Source of the DNA: an uncultured Clostridia bacterium
GTDB lineage: Bacteria; Bacillota; Clostridia; TANB77; CAG-508
Reading direction: 5' to 3'
Assembly: GCA_934169725.1 (NCBI GenBank)
Contig: CAKPOF010000011.1
Span: forward strand, 1-20,723
Length of the DNA stretch: 20,723 nt
Shown: piece by piece, positions 14,406 to 20,723 of the stretch
How the letters are laid out: each line of letters begins with the position of its first letter
Numbering within the stretch: the stretch's first letter is position 1
The notes under the pieces: generated by a model
What the model was told of the DNA's origin: nothing
What the model saw: the letters and a program-made list of their open reading frames with translations, nothing else
The model's database searches: none
Position numbers and translations under genes: made by a program

Positions 14406-16973
14406 TTATTTTGTAATCCATTTTACTAAATTTAAATTTGCTGGTTCTAATAACATTTCATGCTTTGGCATAACTCTGAAAGTATAACCATAATTTCCTC
14501 CTGTTGTTAATTCTATTTTTGTTGTATAATAATATTTTTTATGCTCCTCATCGCTTTCCTCTAATTTCATTGGTGTTATACTTACATTTTCTACTACTCC
14601 ATTATCTAAAATCTTACCATAATATGCTTCAACAGTAATATTATCTACATCTATATTAGGAAGTTCTACTTCACAGCCAACCTCTATATTATTACCAGCA
14701 TCTATAGTAATATTATCAAAATTATTTTCTTGTGTTATTTTTATATCTTTCCAATTTTCAAATAATTCTTTTTTCCAAGCATTATAAGAAGCAACATTAT
14801 CTATGTTTTCATAATATTTTTTAGTTAAATTACATAGTGGTATATACAATTGATTTGTATAATCAACTAACATTCTTGCTGTACTATATTTTCCACCTGT
14901 TGTAATAATTGAATTTTTCATTATTTCCATCCATTTTTTTGATATTCCATTTTTATCTCTATCATAATATGTTGGAATAATTTTTTCTTCTAATGTGTGA
15001 TACATGCTTTGACTATCTGCCATATCTTGTGCTTCATATGAATCATATTCTGCATTTGTTCCAATAGTCCATCCATTTGTTTGAGTATATCCTTCAGCCC
15101 ACCATCCATCTAATACACTAAAGTTTATAACACCATTTACAGATGCTTTTTGTCCACTTGTACCAGATGCTTCCATTGGTCTTCTTGGGTTATTTAACCA
15201 TACATCAACACCACTTACTAAATATCTTGACATTGCTATATTATAATTTTCTAATAAAAAGATTTTACCTTTAAATTGTGGCATCATTGACACTTCATGA
15301 ATATATTTTATTAGATCTTGACCCTCCTTATCTGCTGGATGTGCTTTTCCTGCAAATATTAATTGAACTGGTTTTCCTGAATTATTCATGATTTGTGTCA
15401 TTCTTTCAATATCTTTAAATATCAATGTCGCTCTTTTATATGTTGCAAATCTTCTAGAAAATCCTATTGTTAATGCATCTGGATTTAATTTTGATACTAT
15501 TTCATTAATTTCTTCATAACTATATCCAGATCTTCTTAATCTTTCTGTAGTATTTTCTTTTACTAAATTTATTAATTTTCTTTTTCTGTCAATATGTACT
15601 GACCATAATTTATCGTCTGGAATATTTTTTATTTTTTCCCATACATAATCATGGTGCATATTATCTTGCCAATATGGTATTAAATACTTATTATATAATT
15701 CTTTTAATTTTGGTGCTAACCATGTACAAGTATGAATTCCATTTGTAACATAGCCTATTGGTGATTCGTTTGCAGCAATATTAGGCCATACATCACTAAA
15801 CAATTCTCTTGAAACTGCTCCGTGAAGTTTACTAACACCATTTTTCTTTCCTGCAATTTTTAAAGCTAATATTCCCATATTAAATCCACTATCTAAATCT
15901 GATCCTGGTTTCATTCCTAATTTCAAAAATTCTTCTCTAGAAATTCCTAATCTTGGCCAGAAATCTTTAAAATATTTTTCCACTAAATCAATAGGGAATA
16001 TATCATTTCCAGCTGGTACAGGTGTATGTGTTGTAAATACTGTCTTAGAACTAGCTATGTCTTTTGCAACTTCAAATGATACCTGCTTTTCTTTTATAAT
16101 ATTTTTTATAATTTCTAAATTTAAAAATGATGAATGTCCTTCATTCATATGATAAATTGTTGGTTTCAATCCTAAATATTTTGTTAATAAATTTACTCCG
16201 GCCATTCCTAAAACAATTTCTTGTCTTATTCTCATCTCTTGATCTCCACCATATAATTTTAAAGTAACATCTCTATCTTCTTCATTATTTTTTGGTATAT
16301 CAGAATCTAACAAATAAAGTTTTACTCTTCCAACATTTATTTGCCATACCTTTAAATATAATCTTCTTTTTGGAAATTTAACATATATAGTTAAATCATC
16401 ACCTTTGTCATCCTTTACAGGATTAATTGGTAAATCATATAAATCTATGTTAGTATATTCAGTCTCTTGTTGACCATATCCATTTATTTTTTGATGAAAA
16501 TATCCATTTTTATATAATAATCCAACTCCAACAAGTGGTATTCCTAAATCACTTGCGGATTTCAAATGATCACCTGATAAAATCCCTAATCCTCCTGAAT
16601 AAATTGGTATTGTTTCATCTAGTCCATATTCTGCTGAAAAATACGCAATTATATCTTTTTTGTTCTCAGGATACTTATTAAAAAACCATGTGTTTTTACT
16701 ATTCATATAATTTTCAAAATTTTCTGAAATTTTATCATATTCTCTTAAGAAACTGATGTCTTTTGATACTTTTTCTAATCTTTCTTGTGATACTTGTTTT
16801 AAAAATTTCACTGGATTTTTGTTACATTGTTCCCATAAATCCATATCAATTTTTTGAAATAATCTTAAGAATTCTGTATTCCAAGACCACCACAAGTTAT
16901 TTGATATTTCTCCTAATTTTTCTATTCTCTTTGGTAATTGTGGATTTACTGTTATCCTATTAAATATATACAT
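14406..16973 (-). CDS. glgP: Alpha-glucan (glycogen/maltodextrin) phosphorylase, GT35
   Basis: This PLP-dependent enzyme releases glucose-1-phosphate from alpha-1,4-glucans in the cytoplasm. At 855 residues it belongs to the long divergent phosphorylase subfamily. It has an N-terminal domain with the typical SNNLWWSWN (about 26-34), then SGGLGILSGDHLKSASDLG, HMNEGHSSF, and TTHTPVPAGND. Also present are GFSRRFATYKRA and the PLP-lysine region EASGTSGQKASVNGV. AAGGAGG lies about 10 bases before the ATG. It is transcribed alone from a promoter at 17025-17053; no other glycogen genes are adjacent. The symbol is by family; glucan substrate preference cannot be told from sequence. Confidence 0.93.
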   Translation of the reverse strand: MYIFNRITVNPQLPKRIEKLGEISNNLWWSWNTEFLRLFQKIDMDLWEQCNKNPVKFLKQVSQERLEKVSKDISFLREYDKISENFENYMNSKNTWFFNKYPENKKDIIAYFSAEYGLDETIPIYSGGLGILSGDHLKSASDLGIPLVGVGLLYKNGYFHQKINGYGQQETEYTNIDLYDLPINPVKDDKGDDLTIYVKFPKRRLYLKVWQINVGRVKLYLLDSDIPKNNEEDRDVTLKLYGGDQEMRIRQEIVLGMAGVNLLTKYLGLKPTIYHMNEGHSSFLNLEIIKNIIKEKQVSFEVAKDIASSKTVFTTHTPVPAGNDIFPIDLVEKYFKDFWPRLGISREEFLKLGMKPGSDLDSGFNMGILALKIAGKKNGVSKLHGAVSRELFSDVWPNIAANESPIGYVTNGIHTCTWLAPKLKELYNKYLIPYWQDNMHHDYVWEKIKNIPDDKLWSVHIDRKRKLINLVKENTTERLRRSGYSYEEINEIVSKLNPDALTIGFSRRFATYKRATLIFKDIERMTQIMNNSGKPVQLIFAGKAHPADKEGQDLIKYIHEVSMMPQFKGKIFLLENYNIAMSRYLVSGVDVWLNNPRRPMEASGTSGQKASVNGVINFSVLDGWWAEGYTQTNGWTIGTNAEYDSYEAQDMADSQSMYHTLEEKIIPTYYDRDKNGISKKWMEIMKNSIITTGGKYSTARMLVDYTNQLYIPLCNLTKKYYENIDNVASYNAWKKELFENWKDIKITQENNFDNITIDAGNNIEVGCEVELPNIDVDNITVEAYYGKILDNGVVENVSITPMKLEESDEEHKKYYYTTKIELTTGGNYGYTFRVMPKHEMLLEPANLNLVKWITK

Positions 16974-17024
16974 CTATGTTTTCCTCCTTAGTAATTTCAT
17001 TTTTTATCTTTTTGTTTCTAATAT

Positions 17025-17053
17025 ATTATCTATTAAATATATAAAAAAGTCAA
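17025..17053 (-). promoter_or_regulatory. Promoter of the glucan phosphorylase gene
   Basis: Minus strand: -35 TTGACT (17048-17053), exactly 17-bp spacer, -10 GATAAT (17025-17030). It begins 8 bp downstream of the KtrA-like stop codon, leaving no room for a terminator, so read-through from the potassium genes is possible. Confidence 0.75.
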
Positions 17054-17060
17054 ATATTTT

Positions 17061-17486
17061 TTATATATTTTTTAATTCTTTACTTTCTAAAATACTTTTT
17101 GCTGTCATAATTCCCAAATACTCTTCTGGTAAGACAATTTCATCTACATCTAATTTTTCTAAAATTCTTTTATGTAATTTATCTCCTGCCTTTGCAATAA
17201 CATAATTTACACCTGCTTCTTTTAGTGCTAAACACGTAATAATACTTACTGAAACACTCTCTCCAATACCTACTACACCTATATCAAAATCTTGAATAGG
17301 GATTCCTTCAAAGGCATCTATATTGGTTATATCCATACATACAGCTTTGGTTGCAAATTTACTTGCTCTCTCTACTAGTCTCATTTCTTTATCTATTGCT
17401 AGTACTTCCATACCTTTTTCTGATAATTCTTTAGCTACATTCATTCCATATATTCCAAGACCTATAACAATACATTGTTTTTTCAT
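17061..17486 (-). CDS. KtrA/TrkA-like RCK_N protein, lacking the C-terminal RCK_C domain
   Basis: This is a Rossmann-type regulator of potassium channels that binds nucleotides (ATP/ADP or NAD) and gates the KtrB pore from the cytoplasm. The GLGIYGMNVAKEL nucleotide motif (about 9-21), AIDKE with the acidic end of strand 2, and the later DVDEIVLPEEYLG are characteristic of RCK_N. Normal KtrA is about 220 residues with a C-terminal RCK_C (TrkA_C) domain. Here the protein stops at 141 and no remnant of the second domain is visible downstream. In other KtrA proteins that domain binds c-di-AMP, so this form may lack that control. GAAAGGAATG precedes the ATG, 27 bp after ktrB. Confidence 0.88.
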   Translation of the reverse strand: MKKQCIVIGLGIYGMNVAKELSEKGMEVLAIDKEMRLVERASKFATKAVCMDITNIDAFEGIPIQDFDIGVVGIGESVSVSIITCLALKEAGVNYVIAKAGDKLHKRILEKLDVDEIVLPEEYLGIMTAKSILESKELKNI

Positions 17487-17513
17487 TTTTATTCATTCCT
17501 TTCATTTTTAGTT

Positions 17514-18806
17514 TTATAACATTACATTTCCAGATACATATTTTATATTTGAATTTTCATTTTTATTTAAGATAAATATTGAAAGTATAGAAATTGGTCC
17601 TACCCTTCCTATAAACATTAAAATTCCAAGTATTAATTTTGATACTATTCCCAACTCTCCAACATTAGTAACTGTTAGTCCTGTAGCAGAAAAAGCTGAT
17701 GAACACATAAATAAAATTCTATCTAACGATAAATCTTGAACCATTGAAAATCCAAATATTGCAATTGTTACAATTACACAACTAATAACAATATTGGTTA
17801 TTGCTTGTCTTATTGTTTGCATATCTATTTTTTTATAAAAAACTACTATATCTTTTTTATTTCTAAGAGTCGCATGTACTGTTAATGCTAATATTGCAAT
17901 AGATGTAATTCTTATTCCTCCAGATGTTGACCCTGGTGCTCCTCCAATCAACATTAAAATAGAAATTATTATTTTAGTCATAACATTAGTCTTTCCCATA
18001 TCAATAGTTGAGAAACCAGTAGTTCTTGCAGTTACAACTGTAAATAATAATTCACATATAGTTAAATTTGGTTCTGAAATCTTTATTAATATTATTGAAA
18101 TTAAGTATATTATCAATGTAGTTGCTAATACAATTTTTGTATGTAATTCTATATGTATAAAACTTTTCTTTTTTATACATCTTATTATATCTTCAATTAC
18201 AAAATAACCAATTCCACCTAATATCATCAATATAATTAAAACAATATTTATATAAACATTATCTGCAAATTCTACTAAACTAGTATTTCCAAATAAATCA
18301 AAACCAGCATTACAAAAAGCTGTAATTGAATGAAATATACTATACCAAACACCTTGCTTCCATCCAAATTTTGGAACAAAGTATACTGCCAAAAACAAAC
18401 TTCCTATTATTTGTATAATTATCGTGTATTGTATAACTTCTTTCAATTTTTGTTTTAGCTTACCATATTTAGTATCATTCAATGCACTACTTAACAATAA
18501 TGTTTCTGATAAAGTCATCTTTTTTCTATTAAAACTTAGTATAAATGATATAAATGTTACAAAACCAATTGCTCCTATCTCCGTAATGATTGCTATTGTT
18601 ACTTGTCCTATAAATGTATATTCTTGTGACAGATCTACTGTTGACAAGCCATTTACACATGTCGCTGAAACTGCTGTAAAAAGAGAATCAAATATACTAA
18701 ATTTTCCATTATGACATATCGGCATCATAAGAAATATCCATCCAACTAATATTATTGCTAAAAATCCTAAACAAGGTACTAAATATATATTTTTATTTTT
18801 CTCCAT
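17514..18806 (-). CDS. ktrB: KtrB/TrkH-type potassium uptake pore
   Basis: KtrB is the membrane pore of the Ktr system for potassium entry, gated by KtrA. At 430 residues it has the four M1-P-M2 units of the family, with selectivity-filter glycines visible in SATCVNGLS, AFCNAGFD, ARTTGFST and SATGLTVTN. The intramembrane gate region AIGFVTF and GGAPGSTSGGIR are also typical. AGGAAGG precedes the ATG. It is followed after 27 bp by the KtrA-like gene. I see no recognisable ydaO-type leader upstream. Confidence 0.93.
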   Translation of the reverse strand: MEKNKNIYLVPCLGFLAIILVGWIFLMMPICHNGKFSIFDSLFTAVSATCVNGLSTVDLSQEYTFIGQVTIAIITEIGAIGFVTFISFILSFNRKKMTLSETLLLSSALNDTKYGKLKQKLKEVIQYTIIIQIIGSLFLAVYFVPKFGWKQGVWYSIFHSITAFCNAGFDLFGNTSLVEFADNVYINIVLIILMILGGIGYFVIEDIIRCIKKKSFIHIELHTKIVLATTLIIYLISIILIKISEPNLTICELLFTVVTARTTGFSTIDMGKTNVMTKIIISILMLIGGAPGSTSGGIRITSIAILALTVHATLRNKKDIVVFYKKIDMQTIRQAITNIVISCVIVTIAIFGFSMVQDLSLDRILFMCSSAFSATGLTVTNVGELGIVSKLILGILMFIGRVGPISILSIFILNKNENSNIKYVSGNVML

Positions 18807-18889
18807 CTTTTGTATCCTTCCTGTTTATTATCTCTTGTTAAATTTTACTATAACAATTTTATTTTTTCAATAATTATAAATTTTTTTGT

Positions 18890-18904
18890 ATGCAAAATTT
18901 GCAT
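18890..18904. promoter_or_regulatory. Short perfect palindrome upstream of ktrB
   Basis: ATGCAAA-A-TTTGCAT is a 15-bp perfect palindrome (7-bp arms, 1-bp centre) 84 bp upstream of the ktrB start and 3 bp from the repeat end at 18907. The form suits a dimeric repressor site. No regulator is identified and the A/T-rich background makes chance possible. Confidence 0.3.
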
Positions 18905-18906
18905 TG

Positions 18907-18940
18907 TTTGTTATAATTCACATTTTAAAATATTTAATTT
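18907..18940 (+). repeat. Diverged end of the palindromic element
   Basis: This stretch matches 9945-9978, the left end of the 218-bp element, at 30 of 34 bases, including TGTTATAATTCAC against TGTTACAATTCAC at the terminal repeat. The remaining element (inner arms, core and other terminus) is not found here, so it is a solo or decayed end. Confidence 0.7.
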
Positions 18941-18954
18941 CTAAAATTATTTAT

Positions 18955-18995
18955 AAAAAATGTAGACACAATTAATTTTTTGGTCTACATTTTTT
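18955..18995 (-). terminator. Intrinsic terminator of the prepilin-like gene
   Basis: A perfect 13-bp stem AAAAAATGTAGAC (18955-18967) with GTCTACATTTTTT (18983-18995) and a 15-nt loop. On the minus strand it ends in a run of six U's, 42 bp downstream of the stop at 19037. The plus-strand T-run could also work in the opposite direction. Confidence 0.85.
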
Positions 18996-19036
18996 CACAT
19001 TAACACAATATAATAGATTTAACTTTTAATATATTA

Positions 19037-20656
19037 TTATTTAAAAACTGGATACTCATTTTCTCCTTTTATCCATTTCTTCAAATCAACTTCTTCTTTA
19101 GGAGTATTTTCATTTACATATGTATTAAATAAATCTAATACATTACCTGATTTTAACTCTTGAGTTGTTACTGATTTTATATCTTCATCACTTTCATTTG
19201 GTCCTTGTCCTATTCCTTTGCTTGTTTTATCATTTAAAAAATATGCATTTTTTGTAACCAATAATTCACCACTTATATTAGAACCGCCTAATATTCCACC
19301 TGCAACTGTTCCTTTTATATTTCCACTATTATAACAATTCTCTAAATGTGTTTCACTCCAATATACCCATCCAAGAATACCTCCTGCATTTTTTGTTGCA
19401 CTTACATTTCCAGTATTATATGAATTAATTATACTCGAAGTAAACAGACCTGTTCCCATAATTCCACCTATACCAGAATAACCACCATTATCTCCTCCTG
19501 ATATATCTGCTGTATTATAACAATTTATTACCTTAGTATTTGTATATGCATCTCCTATAATACCTCCTGAACAAAAATTACCATTTATATTTCCATTATT
19601 TTTACAATTAGAAATTATTAATGATTTAGGTGATGAACGTTTAAATCCAACAATTCCTCCTGTATAAAAACCACTAATTTTAGCATTATTAGTACAATTT
19701 TCTATCTTTCCATCAATGTTATTATATCCACACACTGCTACCATTCCTCCTGCACTTGAAGCATTAGCATTTGATGTTATATTACCAGAAATCTCCAAAT
19801 TTCGTATAGAACTCATGGTCATTACTCCAAATAAACCTGCATTTTCTTCTCGATTTATATATACTTCTTGCAATTTATTATTATTACCATTAAAGTCACC
19901 ACAAAAACCAACATTGTTGCTTCCTCCATTACCTATTGGAATAAAACCTGTTCCTGTTGTCATTTCATTCATTAATGTATTACTATCATCTGCAATACCA
20001 TTTAAATCTCCGAACTCTGTTCTTTCACTGTTTACATATGACATTTTAGATTTAAAATTCAAATTTTGTTTTAACTCTACATATTTATTACCAAATGTTT
20101 CTCTATATGTTATTTCTACTGGCTGTCCATTTTCTAATTTTATTCCAGTTCCATTTACCATATTAGAAAGTGTAACTAAATCTTCTATGCACCATATTTC
20201 ATATGGATGTTCTTTACTACCATCTAAAGTTTCTCCATTTTTTCCTTTTGTTATATCACCTGGATTAGAATCTTTTATTATTTCTTTTGGATCACTTATA
20301 TTTCCATCTTTATCTACCGTATAAAATCTATTTGTATCATTAAATATAATTTCAAAATTATCTCCTGCATCCGACACTGTCGTTTTTCCATTTCCAGCTT
20401 CTTTATCTAATTGTTTCTGTAATTCACTTTCTTCTATATTTCCATATTTATTATTTCCCATTGAACTTGTTGCGGCTTTTTCTATTGTTTCTTTTTCTCC
20501 AGCAATTTCTGTTTTTTCTTTAGCTTTTGTAGCACTATTTATTGTTCCATTATTTCCTGTTATTGTACCAATTGTAACACTTGCTAATATCAATAAAACT
20601 ATTATTGTTATTATTAAAACTATTAATGTTATTCCTTCATTTTTTTCTTTTTTCAT
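19037..20656 (-). CDS. Prepilin-type surface protein with GLUG-like repeats
   Basis: The N-terminus MKKEKNEG-ITLIVLIITIIVLLILASVTIG is a type IV prepilin leader: a short basic segment, glycine before the cleavage point and a long hydrophobic stem. The Glu normally at mature position 5 is Val. A charged coiled linker follows (about 35-130), then from about residue 130 a 400-residue domain. That domain holds at least five Gly-rich repeats of the type CxN-x-GxI-x-GxxxGGIxG (around 300-470), resembling GLUG motifs of beta-helical adhesins. AGGAGG precedes the ATG; the gene stands alone and ends at a terminator. It is probably surface-exposed and may bind host or particles, which is an inference. 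It would need a prepilin peptidase, not in this window. Confidence 0.8.
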   Translation of the reverse strand: MKKEKNEGITLIVLIITIIVLLILASVTIGTITGNNGTINSATKAKEKTEIAGEKETIEKAATSSMGNNKYGNIEESELQKQLDKEAGNGKTTVSDAGDNFEIIFNDTNRFYTVDKDGNISDPKEIIKDSNPGDITKGKNGETLDGSKEHPYEIWCIEDLVTLSNMVNGTGIKLENGQPVEITYRETFGNKYVELKQNLNFKSKMSYVNSERTEFGDLNGIADDSNTLMNEMTTGTGFIPIGNGGSNNVGFCGDFNGNNNKLQEVYINREENAGLFGVMTMSSIRNLEISGNITSNANASSAGGMVAVCGYNNIDGKIENCTNNAKISGFYTGGIVGFKRSSPKSLIISNCKNNGNINGNFCSGGIIGDAYTNTKVINCYNTADISGGDNGGYSGIGGIMGTGLFTSSIINSYNTGNVSATKNAGGILGWVYWSETHLENCYNSGNIKGTVAGGILGGSNISGELLVTKNAYFLNDKTSKGIGQGPNESDEDIKSVTTQELKSGNVLDLFNTYVNENTPKEEVDLKKWIKGENEYPVFK

Positions 20657-20723
20657 TCGTCTCCTCCTAAATAATAAAAATTTATTTCATTTTTCTTTTA
20701 GTTAGCTACTCTAAGAAATTTTT

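Noticed and set aside
18807..18906. ydaO-type c-di-AMP riboswitch before ktrB
   Set aside because: The leader is short and almost pure A/T, without the G-rich conserved elements of that riboswitch.

Overview
The window looks like chromosomal DNA from a very A+T-rich Clostridia-type Firmicute. The evidence is A/T-biased codon use, strong AGGAGG-type ribosome binding sites, paired HrcA (CIRCE) and CtsR heat-shock circuits, sporulation genes (ylbJ, dpaA), and a prepilin-type surface protein of a kind I associate with uncultured gut clostridia. The lineage is an inference; no 16S gene is present.

Layout. 2-240: tRNA-Val(UAC) on the minus strand with its own consensus promoter and four helically phased A-tracts behind it. 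240-2303: groES-groEL operon (minus) under a CIRCE operator. 2341-6951: ctsR-mcsA-mcsB-clpC operon (minus) with a CtsR heptad-repeat operator, preceded by an unlisted 57-codon gene (7073-7246). 7365-8863: a hairpin-rich leader, ylbJ split by a +1 frameshift, and a small unknown gene (plus). 9003-10990: bidirectional terminator, uppP, a 218-bp palindromic repeat with 13-bp inverted ends, and dpaA, also carrying a +1 frameshift near its 3' end (minus). 11047-12811: TPR membrane protein and rnhA (minus), probably co-transcribed into dpaA. 12838-14330: tmcAL and a small membrane protein (plus). 14353-17053: bidirectional terminator and an alpha-glucan phosphorylase with its own promoter (minus). 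17061-18806: KtrA-like/KtrB potassium uptake pair (minus), the KtrA-like protein lacking the usual C-terminal domain. 18890-20656: a small palindrome, a diverged end of the palindromic repeat, a terminator, and a 539-residue prepilin-like protein with GLUG-type repeats (minus).

How the genes work together. The left third is a protein-quality module: GroESL refolds, McsB/McsA mark proteins with phosphoarginine, ClpC unfolds them, and CtsR and (by inference) HrcA repress the two operons until stress. The middle holds sporulation and envelope functions. The right holds storage glucan breakdown, potassium uptake and a surface protein.

The observation most worth following is that in-frame CGG codons are almost absent. 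I found three by eye in all the genes. Two of them sit exactly where ylbJ and dpaA lose frame, and skipping the C of each CGG restores the conserved protein (…IIG-GF… and …LP-GK…). This could be +1 recoding at a hungry or unassigned codon, or two insertions in decaying sporulation genes. The third CGG appears to be read in frame, so the case is open.
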